Source: Lachnospiraceae bacterium (GTDB lineage: Bacteria; Bacillota; Clostridia; Lachnospirales; Lachnospiraceae). Taken from it: 64,000 bases of DNA. Positions 9,848 through 17,893 of the stretch are shown piece by piece (position 1 is the first letter of the stretch; each line of letters opens with the position of its first letter). The position numbers were made by a program, and so were the translations under genes. Below the pieces are notes generated by a model. It worked only from the letters and a program-made list of their open reading frames with translations, searched no databases and was not told where the DNA came from. The DNA lies in contig CABJBK010000013.1 in NCBI GenBank assembly GCA_902363825.1, positions 23,686 to 87,685 on the forward strand. The letters run 5' to 3'.

Positions 9848-10062
9848 GAATCCTCTATTTGTTTTACCCGGGCAAGCAAGAACTGATATCTCATCTGCAC
9901 CGCTTTGACTTCGTAGATGGAAGCATCGATCAGATCCGGTTCCACCATATTTTCAAAAGTGGCATAGGCGTTTTCAAGCTCGCTCTTGGTACGGGCGAGA
10001 TCATCTAATAAAAGCATATAATGCCGGTCTGTTTTTCGGTTGTTCTTCAATAACTGAAACAA
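9814..10062 (-). CDS. DUF2508 (YaaL-like) protein
   Basis: An 82-aa soluble helical protein of the DUF2508/YaaL type (YMLLLDDLARTKSELENAYATFENMVEPDLID, QMRYQFLLARVKQIE). Family members are known from spore-forming Firmicutes, usually beside bofA, as here; their function is not established. The start is TTG at 10062: an in-frame TGA stands directly before it, and GGGGG precedes it by 7 bases, so no other start is possible nearby. The ATG four bases upstream is in another frame. The 3' end overlaps fliS by 34 bp, which is unusual. Confidence 0.8.
   Translation of the reverse strand: MFQLLKNNRKTDRHYMLLLDDLARTKSELENAYATFENMVEPDLIDASIYEVKAVQMRYQFLLARVKQIEDSYTKNPLDASD
9830..9865. terminator. Terminator hairpin shared by fliS and the convergent gene
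   Basis: A perfect 11-bp inverted repeat (AGAGGATTCTT / AAGAATCCTCT) with a 5-base loop contains the fliS stop codon and is followed by ATTTGTTTT. The same bases encode the C-terminus of the minus-strand DUF2508 gene. Confidence 0.8.
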
Positions 10063-10198
10063 TCATATCCCCCGCTTTCTTATGGGAAAAATCCTCTTTT
10101 TACTAAGTATAAGCAAAAATCTCCATTCTATACAAAAATAAGAATAAATCATAAAAATCCGTATATATTGTAGGGAAAACAGACGAAGCGGACAACAT

Positions 10199-10471
10199 AT
10201 GGAGCAAAAATACGGAGCAGTCATCATTCTTTCAATGTGCATCGTTGTACTGCTCATTGGAATGATGAAGAAAAAAGCAGAAATGATCTTAAATTTTTTC
10301 GTGCGCATGGTGGTTGGACTGGTCTGCGTATATTTCCTGAACAGTTTTTTACAGGCAAACGGAGTGGCGGTGGCAGTCGGGATCAATCCGCTTAGCGCGA
10401 TCACACTGGGAAGTCTCGGGACGGGAGGCTTTGCCCTGCTTTATGGGATCGCGTTTTGCCAGTTCCTGTAA
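10199..10471 (+). CDS. bofA: BofA family pro-sigmaK processing inhibitor
   Basis: A 90-aa membrane protein with three hydrophobic segments and the BofA signature (GINPLSAITLGSLGTGGFALLYGIAF). In Bacillus, BofA with SpoIVFA holds the protease SpoIVFB inactive in the outer forespore membrane; the role in Lachnospiraceae, many of which have reduced sporulation gene sets, is less clear. It is divergent from the DUF2508 gene with 136 bp between them. The ribosome-binding site before ATG 10199 is weak. Confidence 0.85.
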   Translation: MEQKYGAVIILSMCIVVLLIGMMKKKAEMILNFFVRMVVGLVCVYFLNSFLQANGVAVAVGINPLSAITLGSLGTGGFALLYGIAFCQFL

Positions 10472-10506
10472 AAAATAAAAAAATTTCAAACTTTCGCGAA
10501 ACGACA

Positions 10507-10535
10507 TGTACAAGTAAGAAAATGTACCGTATAAT
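10507..10535 (+). promoter_or_regulatory. Probable sigma-A promoter of the Tad pilus operon
   Basis: TGTACA, 17 bases, TATAAT lies 33 bp before the chosen start of the first tad gene. TGTAC occurs twice here (10507 and near 10523), which could be an operator. Confidence 0.55.
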
Positions 10536-10567
10536 TCGTGGTATCAAAGCGAGGTGATGAGACAGAG

Positions 10568-11077
10568 GTGTTAAAATATCTTACGCTGCTTATGATCCTT
10601 TTTGCGGCGGCGTGGATGGATCTGTGTACGGAAAAGATCAGTAACCGGCTGATCTTTTTCGGAATTGGAATCGGACTTTTTTTCCAGTTAAAGGAACACG
10701 GAGCAGTGGGAATCCTATACTTTTTCATTTATATTTCTATTCCGGTTATCGTATTTTATCTGTTATTTCTGATGCATGCGCTTGGCGCAGGCGATATCAA
10801 ATTATTTTCCGTAATTGGTGTTTTTTTGAATATGAGTGGATTGTGCAGATGCGTATTTCTTGCATTCCTTTTCGGCGCGAGCATTTCTCTTTTCCGTATG
10901 GTAAAAGAAAAAAGTCTGCGGCAGAGAATGAGGAGTCTCATGGATTACGCAAAGCGCACGGTCCACACAGGACAGGTTACATCTTATCGGAGCAGTCGGA
11001 ATGCGGCTGATACCATCTGTTTTTCGGTTCCGATCCTGATGGGATATCTGTGCTATCTGTTGGAGGTGATGTGTTGA
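10568..11077 (+). CDS. tadV: A24 prepilin peptidase (TadV-like)
   Basis: This aspartic membrane protease cleaves the leader peptides of Flp pilin and TadE-like pseudopilins. The 169-aa protein has about five membrane segments and both catalytic Asp motifs: AAWMDLCTEKISN near the N-terminus and GAGDIKLF (GxGDxK) in the middle. GTG 10568 is chosen because GAGGTGAT at 10551-10558 is well placed; an upstream GTG at 10538 would overlap the -10 box. The next gene starts inside its stop codon region, so translation is probably coupled. It is the first gene of the pilus cluster. Confidence 0.85.
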   Translation: MLKYLTLLMILFAAAWMDLCTEKISNRLIFFGIGIGLFFQLKEHGAVGILYFFIYISIPVIVFYLLFLMHALGAGDIKLFSVIGVFLNMSGLCRCVFLAFLFGASISLFRMVKEKSLRQRMRSLMDYAKRTVHTGQVTSYRSSRNAADTICFSVPILMGYLCYLLEVMC

Positions 11078-12102
11078 GAAAAATAAGGGCGGCAATTTGT
11101 GACGAGGAAGAACTCTATTGCAGCAGGCTTGCCGAGTATTTGCAGGCAAATCAGAGTGAGATGGTGGAGGCCTGCGTCTGCTCGCAAAAAAAGGAGCTGA
11201 AAAAATTACTTTTGGAATCCGGTGTGGATGTGGTTTTAATGACAGAAGATTTTTTTGCCCCCGATATCCTTTCGTATGGCGGTGTCGTATTTGCGCTTCT
11301 GGGCGATGAAATGGTATCGGAGGAATACCGGGAATATCCATGTATTTTAAAATACCAGAAAGCGCCGGAGATCCTGCGGGGGATCTGCAGGCTGGCGGGA
11401 GAAAGACTGGATGACACAAAAATGGTTTCCGTTCTTGGAAAAGAAAAGCGGAGTGTGGCGTTTTATTCGCCGCATCAGGAGTTTTCCCAGATGTATCTGG
11501 CGATGGGCTATGCGAAGATCTGCGCGGCGAAAGAGCGGGTGCTGTACTTAAACCTGATGGAGTGCGCCGGGTTTGAAGAGCTTTTTGAAGAAAAATATAA
11601 GGAAAACATCGGAGATTTCCTCTTTTATCTGAGAAGACAGGAAAAGAATCTCCGGTTACGTTTTGAAAGTATGCTGCATCAGTTTGGGGATGTGGATTAT
11701 CTGCCGCCGGTCTTCTTTGGAGAGATCCTGCGGGAGGCAGGAAAAGAGGACTATCAGGCGCTGCTTGTGTGGCTTCTTGCCGAAACAGACTATGATGTGA
11801 TCGTCTGGGATCTGGGCGGCATGTTTGCAGGTTTCTTTGATCTTTTGGAACAGTGCGCGGAGATCTACTGCCTGACCAGGGAAAATCAGGGGGCGAAGCA
11901 GCGGCTCGGCCAGTTCCTGCAGTGCGTGGAGGAATACGGAGGCGCGGCGTTAAGAGAGCGTCTGCATCTTATCCCGGTGTCCGGGCAGTGCGTCATTTCA
12001 CAGGGAAAGAGTCTGATGCAGGAACTCGAATGGGGAGAATTCGGTGATTATATCCGAAAGCAGCTGAAAGGAGGAGCAAATGTCGAAGGAGCAGGGGGAT
12101 GA
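11074..12102 (+). CDS. tadZ: TadZ/CpaE-like protein lacking the P-loop
   Basis: TadZ-type proteins place the pilus machine in the cell. The N-terminal 100 residues have a receiver-like pattern (IRAAICDEEELYCSRLAEYL, VVLMTEDFF) and the rest a MinD/ParA-like fold (RVLYLNLMECAGFEELF; YDVIVWDLGGM in the Walker B position). The KGGxGKT P-loop expected near residue 125 is replaced by FYSPHQEFSQM, so ATP binding is doubtful. The start is TTG 11074, overlapping the previous stop as TTGA, with GGAGG at 11062-11066; GTG 11071 is too close to that site. It ends 23 bp inside tadA. Confidence 0.7.
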   Translation: MRKIRAAICDEEELYCSRLAEYLQANQSEMVEACVCSQKKELKKLLLESGVDVVLMTEDFFAPDILSYGGVVFALLGDEMVSEEYREYPCILKYQKAPEILRGICRLAGERLDDTKMVSVLGKEKRSVAFYSPHQEFSQMYLAMGYAKICAAKERVLYLNLMECAGFEELFEEKYKENIGDFLFYLRRQEKNLRLRFESMLHQFGDVDYLPPVFFGEILREAGKEDYQALLVWLLAETDYDVIVWDLGGMFAGFFDLLEQCAEIYCLTRENQGAKQRLGQFLQCVEEYGGAALRERLHLIPVSGQCVISQGKSLMQELEWGEFGDYIRKQLKGGANVEGAGG

Positions 12103-13288
12103 GATTCGCAAAAACGTGCTGGAACGCATGGATGTTTCACGGGATCTCGCGGATGAAGAACTGTGCGATCTCATCCAGGAAGAGATGAAAGAGAGCAGGC
12201 GCGGCAGGGTGATCTCGCTGATGCAACGGGAAAAGCTTACGGAGCGTGTATTTAATTCGCTGCGCAAGCTGGATGTCTTACAGGAGCTTTTAGAAGATGA
12301 GGAGATCACAGAGATCATGGTGAATGGCCCGGAAAAGATTTTCTATGAGAAACGGGGCGGGCTGTATCAGTGGGACAAGCAGTTCTCCTCCGTCGACAAG
12401 CTGGAAGATATCATTCAGCAGATCGCCGGAAACAGCAACCGGATGGTGAATGAGTCAAGCCCGATCGTGGATACACGTCTTTCGGACGGATCCAGGGTAA
12501 ACATCGTTCTGCATCCGATCGCACTCGATGGATCCATGATCTGTATCCGGAAATTTCCCAAAGAACCGTTAGGTATGCGGCAGCTTCTGGCGTATCATTC
12601 CATATCTGAGGAAGCGGCAGACTTTTTGAAGAAGCTGGTGCGGGCGGGATACAACATCTTTGTTTCCGGTGGAACAGGTTCCGGGAAAACCACATTTTTA
12701 AATGCGCTGTCAGAATTTATACCGGAGGAGGAACGTATCATCACGATCGAGGATTCCGCCGAGTTAAAGATCACCGGGATCCCCAATCTGGTGCGGTTGG
12801 AGACCAGAAACGCGAATGCGCAGGGAACCAATGCGGTATCGATGCGCGACCTGATAAAAACAGCCCTGCGCATGCGTCCGGACAGAATTATCGTGGGCGA
12901 ATGCCGTGGGGCGGAAGCGCTTGATATGCTGCAGGCGATGAATACTGGTCACGATGGAAGCCTCAGCACCGGTCATGCCAATTCAGCGAGAGATATGTTA
13001 AGCAGACTGGAGACCATGGTGTTGATGGGGATGGAGCTTCCGCTTGCGGCGATCCGCGGACAGATCGCGTCCGGAATAGATATTTTTGTCCATCTTGGAA
13101 GAATGCGCGACCGAAGCCGGAAAGTACTTGAGATCGCGGAGGTGGATGGCATAAAAGACGGGGAGATCGTCCTGCATCCGCTGTTTTTGTTCCGGGAAAC
13201 TGGTCATGACAACAGCCGGGTAGAAGGAGTCTGGGAAAAAGCCGGGGAACTGAAACACAAGGACAAGCTTTATTTTGCCGGAGAATGA
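12080..13288 (+). CDS. tadA: TadA/CpaF pilus assembly ATPase
   Basis: This hexameric secretion ATPase powers Flp pilus assembly at the inner face of the membrane. The 402-aa protein contains VSGGTGSGKTTFLNAL (Walker A), ITIEDSAEL (Asp box), RPDRIIVGECRGAEALDML (Walker B) and STGHANSARDMLSRLE (His box), all diagnostic of the CpaF branch of VirB11-like ATPases. The N-terminal part (ITEIMVNGPEKIFYEKRG) is the usual CpaF start of the catalytic region. AAAGGAGG precedes ATG 12080, and the gene overlaps tadZ by 23 bp. Confidence 0.95.
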   Translation: MSKEQGDEIRKNVLERMDVSRDLADEELCDLIQEEMKESRRGRVISLMQREKLTERVFNSLRKLDVLQELLEDEEITEIMVNGPEKIFYEKRGGLYQWDKQFSSVDKLEDIIQQIAGNSNRMVNESSPIVDTRLSDGSRVNIVLHPIALDGSMICIRKFPKEPLGMRQLLAYHSISEEAADFLKKLVRAGYNIFVSGGTGSGKTTFLNALSEFIPEEERIITIEDSAELKITGIPNLVRLETRNANAQGTNAVSMRDLIKTALRMRPDRIIVGECRGAEALDMLQAMNTGHDGSLSTGHANSARDMLSRLETMVLMGMELPLAAIRGQIASGIDIFVHLGRMRDRSRKVLEIAEVDGIKDGEIVLHPLFLFRETGHDNSRVEGVWEKAGELKHKDKLYFAGE

Positions 13289-13303
13289 CAGAGAGGACAG
13301 GGT

Positions 13304-14041
13304 ATGGATTATCGAAAGTATCAGTTTTGCGCGAAGGAGCGGATCCTTATTGTTTTTGAGAGTATTGCGGTGACTGCGGTCATAGCGTTTCTGTGTTACC
13401 GCTCGGTGTATGTGATGGCGGGATGTATTCCCGTGTATCTGTTTCTGGCAAAGAGAAAGAAACAGGAATACATCCGCAGACGCAGGGAAAAGCTCGGGGT
13501 GGAATTTAAAGAGAGCCTTCAGGCGGTGGCAGGTGCGCTGTTAGCGGGATATTCCATGGAAAATGCGTTCCGGGAAGCGGAAAAAGAAATGACACAGCTA
13601 TATGGAACCGAGTCCTGTATGGTGCGCGAATTAAAAGAGATCAATGTAAAGACGGCATGCAATCAGCCGTTGGAACCGCTTCTTTTAGATTTTTCAAAGA
13701 GAAGCGGCATGGAGGATGTGGAAAGCTTTTGCCAGGTGCTGGTATTTGCAAAGCGCGGTGGAGGAGATTTTGTACAGATCATAAAGGCGACAGTGCGAAA
13801 GATCGCGGACAAGATAGAGGTGAAACGGGAAATAGAGACTGTTATGGCGGCAAAACGTCTGGAGCAGAAAGTCATGCAGGCGGTTCCAGTTTTTATTCTG
13901 TTTTATCTGGATGCGACGTCACCGGGATTTCTGTCGGTGCTGTATGGGAATGCAGTCGGCATTTTGTTCATGACCGGATGTCTGGCTTTGTATCTGGCTG
14001 CCATGCGGATCGCGGAAAAGATTGTAGATATATCAGTATAA
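13304..14041 (+). CDS. tadB: TadB-like inner-membrane platform protein (type II secretion F domain)
   Basis: A 245-aa membrane protein with two N-terminal segments (residues 15-50), a cytoplasmic T2SSF domain (FKESLQAVAGALLAGYSMENAFREAEKEM; CQVLVFAKRGGGDFVQII) and two C-terminal segments. It matches TadB, which pairs with TadC as the membrane platform on which TadA works. It starts at ATG 13304, 15 bp after tadA, preceded by GAGAGGACAGGG. Shorter than some TadB proteins because the N-terminal regulatory part is missing. Confidence 0.85.
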   Translation: MDYRKYQFCAKERILIVFESIAVTAVIAFLCYRSVYVMAGCIPVYLFLAKRKKQEYIRRRREKLGVEFKESLQAVAGALLAGYSMENAFREAEKEMTQLYGTESCMVRELKEINVKTACNQPLEPLLLDFSKRSGMEDVESFCQVLVFAKRGGGDFVQIIKATVRKIADKIEVKREIETVMAAKRLEQKVMQAVPVFILFYLDATSPGFLSVLYGNAVGILFMTGCLALYLAAMRIAEKIVDISV

Positions 14042-14058
14042 GAGAGGAGAGGGCAAAA

Positions 14059-15348
14059 GTGGTATTTTGCATAGCAGAGGCGGTGATGGCGGTTATCTGG
14101 CTGGTCATTGCCGTAAAAAAGAAGCAGACCGGAAGCCGCCGCAGGGCACCGGTGATCCTGCTTGTGATCGCGGCACTGGGAATTGTGATAGCGATCCGTG
14201 CCAGAAATGAAACGGTCTTAGACGCCGGAAACCGCATTGAGAGAAAATCGCCCGGACAGGGAGATCGGACGGAGGCACTTGAGGTGACGCTTCCGGGAAG
14301 CGAGGAAGAACCGTATCAGGCGGTCATCGCAGAGCGGCAGCTCACCGCAGAAGAGAAGGAGGAGGTGTTTCAAAATGCGAAAGAGGAAGCGGAACAGATT
14401 TTTATCGGGGATAACGATTCAACGGATGAAATACGGGAAAATGTTGTGCTGCCTGCCACGCTTGCCGACGGGCTGGTGCAGGCAGAGTGGAGCTTTGATA
14501 ATTACGAAGTGATGCAGCCGGATGGAACGATCATAGAGGATGCGGTGCCGGAGAGCGGCATTTATGTGCAGGCAAAACTTGAGATGACCTGTCAGGACAG
14601 TATTTTGGTTTATAGTTTCTATTTTAGAGTGCTGCCACAGAAACTGACGCAGACGGAATATATAAAAAAACAACTGGATGCGGCAGTGGCGGAGGCAAAT
14701 GAAAAGACGGCATCTCAAAATTACATTGCGCTGCCGGAGCAGGTGGAAGGCTATGCCATCAAGTGGCAGGAAAAGAAAAGCCGGGATGCGGTAAACTTTG
14801 CGTTTCTTGGCATTATTGCTGCGGCAGCAGTGGTTATGAAGGAGCGGGAAGATCAGAAAAAAGAATATGAGCGCAGAGAAAAGCTGCTGCTTGCCGGTTA
14901 TCCCGAGATGATAAGTAAGCTTACGCTGCTGCTCGGTGCGGGAATGTCAGTGTCGTCTGCCTGGGAAAAGATCGCTGGTACATACAAAGCGCAGAGAAAG
15001 CAGCATCTGACGAAAGAAGATCCGGTATATGAGGAGATGCTCCTTACCTGCAATGAAATGCGGGACGGAGTCAGCGAGCGGAACGCGTATCTGCGTTTTG
15101 GTGAGCGGTGCGGTCTGACTCAGTATCGAAAAATGGTTTCTATTATTACGCAGAACATAAGAAAGGGGCAGCAGGAACTGACCAGACTGTTAGAAGAGGA
15201 AGCACAGGAGGCATATGCCCTCCGCAGGGAACTGGCAAAAAAGGCAGGTGAGGAAGCGGGGACAAAACTTCTGCTTCCGATGATGCTGATGCTTATGCTT
15301 GTGATGGCGGTCATACTGGTGCCTGCATGCATATCATTTCAACTGTAA
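14059..15348 (+). CDS. tadC: TadC-like platform protein with long extracytoplasmic insertion
   Basis: The 429-aa protein starts at GTG 14059 after GAGAGGAGAGGG; the open frame back to 13657 is only overlap with tadB. Residues 1-50 hold two membrane segments (FCIAEAVMAVIWLVIAV; VILLVIAALGIVIAI). Residues about 55-250 are a soluble acidic domain without family recognition that should lie outside the membrane. After a segment at about 252-265 comes a T2SSF domain (YPEMISKLTLLLGAGMSVSSAWEKIAG; MVSIITQNIRKGQQELTRLLEEEAQEA) and a last segment. The F domain supports the TadC assignment; the large insertion is unusual compared with proteobacterial TadC of about 300 aa. Confidence 0.75.
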   Translation: MVFCIAEAVMAVIWLVIAVKKKQTGSRRRAPVILLVIAALGIVIAIRARNETVLDAGNRIERKSPGQGDRTEALEVTLPGSEEEPYQAVIAERQLTAEEKEEVFQNAKEEAEQIFIGDNDSTDEIRENVVLPATLADGLVQAEWSFDNYEVMQPDGTIIEDAVPESGIYVQAKLEMTCQDSILVYSFYFRVLPQKLTQTEYIKKQLDAAVAEANEKTASQNYIALPEQVEGYAIKWQEKKSRDAVNFAFLGIIAAAAVVMKEREDQKKEYERREKLLLAGYPEMISKLTLLLGAGMSVSSAWEKIAGTYKAQRKQHLTKEDPVYEEMLLTCNEMRDGVSERNAYLRFGERCGLTQYRKMVSIITQNIRKGQQELTRLLEEEAQEAYALRRELAKKAGEEAGTKLLLPMMLMLMLVMAVILVPACISFQL

Positions 15349-15369
15349 AAAAGAAGGAGGAATAATTTC

Positions 15370-15537
15370 ATGGAAAAATGGAAGGAATTTATGGCAGAAG
15401 AAGACGGAGTTGGCGTTGTGGAGGTGATCCTGATCCTTGTCGTTTTGATCGGACTGGTTTTGATCTTTAAAGACCAGCTCACCGTACTGGTCAATAATAT
15501 ATTCAAGACCATTACGACAGAGTCCCAGAGAGTATGA
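15370..15537 (+). CDS. flp: Flp-type type IVb pilin
   Basis: A 55-aa protein: a short charged leader (MEKWKEFMAEEDGVG) followed by a hydrophobic stretch (VVEVILILVVLIGLVLIF) and a polar tail. The Gly-Val-Gly-Val-Val-Glu region, with Glu five residues past the likely cleavage site, fits the class III signal of Flp pilins (Flp1 type). Prepilin peptidases at 10568 and 17894 would process it. AAGGAGG lies before ATG 15370. The stop overlaps the next start (ATGA), so it is coupled to the DUF5702 gene. Confidence 0.85.
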   Translation: MEKWKEFMAEEDGVGVVEVILILVVLIGLVLIFKDQLTVLVNNIFKTITTESQRV

Positions 15538-17048
15538 GAATAAAGGATCAAAAAAGAGACGGCAGCATGACAATATTTGTTTCACTGGTCATGCTGCTGG
15601 TGGCTTCGGTACTTTTTACCTTATTAGAAGCGGCGCGTTTTCCGGGATTGGATGCAAAGGCGGATATGAATGCGATGCTGTCGGTCGAGTCGGCGTTTGC
15701 GGAATATCAGAAAGAGATCTGGGATCAGTATGATCTTCTGTTTCTGGATCTTGGTTACGGAGAGCAGCTTCTGGATCTTACGAAACTGAAAGAACGCATA
15801 CTGGCCTTAAATCAGGAAAATCTGAATCCAAAGACGGAGGGATGGATCAACAAAAGTGCCAATTTTTATCGAATGAATGTGACACAGTGTGTGATCGATG
15901 AGTATGAACTTGCAACCGATGACGGCGGCATGGCGTTCTTTTCACAGGCAGTGGAGTCAGTAAAAAATGAAGTGCCTTATCAGGCGGCGGAAGCGTTGTA
16001 TGAAAAGATAACCGGGATAAATAATGTGGAAGAGAGCGCGGATCATCCGGAAGAGACGATGAATCAGGCACAAAGGACGATCATGGAGGAACGCAACCGC
16101 AAGAAAGAAGAAAACAGACAAAGGCAGGAGCAGGGAGAGATCGTGCAGCCGTTGGAGGAGGTCGAGAATCCGGTGGAAACGGTGAGTGCGCATAAGACAT
16201 CCGCGATTCTTGCCCAGACTGTGGAAAACCCGGATGCACTGTCGGTAAAGGCTTTAAATTTGACGGACACTGTGGAAAACCGGACCAAACAGGAGGGAAA
16301 CAGTCCTGGGTATTACAATGCGGGCTTCTACGAAAAAATTTTGTATCAGAAATATTTACAGGATCATTTTGGATGTTATACCAGGTCAAATGAAAACCGT
16401 GTTCTGGATTATGAACTGGAATATCTGTTGGTTGGAAAAGCCTCCGATCAGGAAAATCTGGAAAGTGTGGTACATCGGATTCTTGCGATACGCCTTGCGG
16501 CAAACCTTTTATACCTTTTGGGGGATGCGGCAAAGATGGAAGAAGCACTTGCGGCAGCGACCGCGCTGGTGGGATTCACCGGAAATCCGGGGATCATAGA
16601 GCTGGCGAAGATGGGGATCGTTGTAGCATGGGCATATGCGGAGAGCATTCTCGATCTGCGCACGCTGCTTGCGGGAGGAAAGGTAGCGCTCATCAAGTCA
16701 GCGGAAAACTGGACACTTGGGCTGTCCAATCTTTCCGGGGCGTTTTCGGGAACACAGAAAGTAAAAGAAAGCGAAGACGGTTTCTCTTACGAAGATTATC
16801 TGCAGAAAATGCTCTATTTTGAAACACAGGAGAAATTGAATTACCGTGCGATGGATCTGATCGAAAAAAATGTCCGGGTCTGGTCCGGGAATCAGAATCT
16901 GCGCATGGATTCTATGGCACAAAGAATGAAAGTGACTGTCTGCTATGAGGCGAAACCATTGTTTTTGCGGCTTGTCAGGATCGGAGATATCAGTGATGAA
17001 ACATATCAGTTTACCTATGAAAAGAAAATATCCTATCTGGATACCTGA
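15534..17048 (+). CDS. DUF5702 / TadG-like protein of the pilus cluster
   Basis: A 504-aa protein with one N-terminal membrane segment (MTIFVSLVMLLVASVLFTLLEAARF) after a short basic start, typical of TadE/TadG-like pseudopilins, then a long extracytoplasmic part (FAEYQKEIWDQYDLLFLDLGYG, acidic insertion at about residues 165-230). I recall this family as DUF5702, found in Tad clusters of Clostridia. The Ser-Met-Thr-Ile-Phe motif may be a prepilin-peptidase site. It overlaps the pilin gene by 4 bp. A role as minor pilin or tip component is inference. Confidence 0.7.
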   Translation: MRIKDQKRDGSMTIFVSLVMLLVASVLFTLLEAARFPGLDAKADMNAMLSVESAFAEYQKEIWDQYDLLFLDLGYGEQLLDLTKLKERILALNQENLNPKTEGWINKSANFYRMNVTQCVIDEYELATDDGGMAFFSQAVESVKNEVPYQAAEALYEKITGINNVEESADHPEETMNQAQRTIMEERNRKKEENRQRQEQGEIVQPLEEVENPVETVSAHKTSAILAQTVENPDALSVKALNLTDTVENRTKQEGNSPGYYNAGFYEKILYQKYLQDHFGCYTRSNENRVLDYELEYLLVGKASDQENLESVVHRILAIRLAANLLYLLGDAAKMEEALAAATALVGFTGNPGIIELAKMGIVVAWAYAESILDLRTLLAGGKVALIKSAENWTLGLSNLSGAFSGTQKVKESEDGFSYEDYLQKMLYFETQEKLNYRAMDLIEKNVRVWSGNQNLRMDSMAQRMKVTVCYEAKPLFLRLVRIGDISDETYQFTYEKKISYLDT

Positions 17049-17880
17049 GAAAGGAGGTGCGAAGCGGTGTCTCTTTACCTCTTTTCGAAAAAAGAAAAAA
17101 AGCTCTCTCTTTGCCAAAGGGGCACCGTTTTGTGCCTCCGGGAAAGCGTCATTTACGATAGAGGCAGCAGTGATATTTCCGCTTTTTGCCGGACTTCTTG
17201 TCACGATCCTGTTCTTTTTCCGGGTGCTCATGGTGCAGCAGACGGTGGAAGAAGCATTGCAGTACACCGGAAGAAAGATGGCGGTGCTTGCCTGGGAGAG
17301 TGAGGAAAAGGGAACGCTTTTAAGTCTGGCGGAGGCGGAAGCGATCTTTCATGGAGCGAAAAAAGACGCGGGCGACGCATCGGGATACCAGGGTTGTGGA
17401 ACGGTCAGTCTGGACGCGGTGAGGTCATCCTTTACCGGAAATTATATTAAACTTTACACCACCTACGAGATCCCGCTTCCGATCGGCTTTTTCGGAAAGC
17501 AGGAAATCAGAATTGTCCAGTCGGTAAAAACAAGGAAATGGACGGGGTACAGCAAAGATGATGCGGGAATGGAACAGGATCGTTTTGTTTATGTGACACC
17601 GCATGGACATGCGTATCACGCCACCATGGACTGCGCTTATCTGGATCTGAGTATACAGAGTGTGAGCTATTCCATGGTAGGGAGTTTGAGAAATGCGGAT
17701 GGAGCGCGTTATACGAGGTGTGCTTCCTGTGGGATGGAAGGAGGCACCGTTTACATTACAAATTATGGAAACCGTTATCATTCAAGCCTGACCTGCGGTG
17801 GGCTAAAGAGAATGGTTTATCTGATAAGGCTTTCGGAAGCACAGGGCTATCATGCGTGTCAGAAATGTGCAGGAAGCTGA
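16996..17880 (+). CDS. tadE: TadE-like pseudopilin with C-terminal Cys/His repeats (start uncertain)
   Basis: The core is typical TadE: ASFTIEAAVIFPLFAGLLVTILFFF, then LMVQQTVEEALQYTGRKMAV. About residues 190-295 hold two similar motifs with Cys and His (HGHAYHATMDCAYLDL..TRCASCG and YGNRYHSSLTCGGLKR..HACQKC), perhaps metal binding. The start is a problem. In this frame the candidates are ATG 16996 and ATG 17017, both inside the end of the previous gene. The best ribosome-binding site, AAAGGAGGTG at 17050-17059 with GTG 17067, opens a frame that is one base out of phase. That frame would join TadE if one A were missing from the A6GA7 run at 17088-17101. Confidence 0.75.
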   Translation: MKHISLPMKRKYPIWIPEKGGAKRCLFTSFRKKKKSSLFAKGAPFCASGKASFTIEAAVIFPLFAGLLVTILFFFRVLMVQQTVEEALQYTGRKMAVLAWESEEKGTLLSLAEAEAIFHGAKKDAGDASGYQGCGTVSLDAVRSSFTGNYIKLYTTYEIPLPIGFFGKQEIRIVQSVKTRKWTGYSKDDAGMEQDRFVYVTPHGHAYHATMDCAYLDLSIQSVSYSMVGSLRNADGARYTRCASCGMEGGTVYITNYGNRYHSSLTCGGLKRMVYLIRLSEAQGYHACQKCAGS

Positions 17881-17893
17881 AAGGAGAGAGGAT

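Noticed and set aside
17067..17303. 78-codon frame starting at GTG 17067
   Set aside because: It is the out-of-frame reading of TadE; kept only as evidence for a possible frame change, not as a gene.
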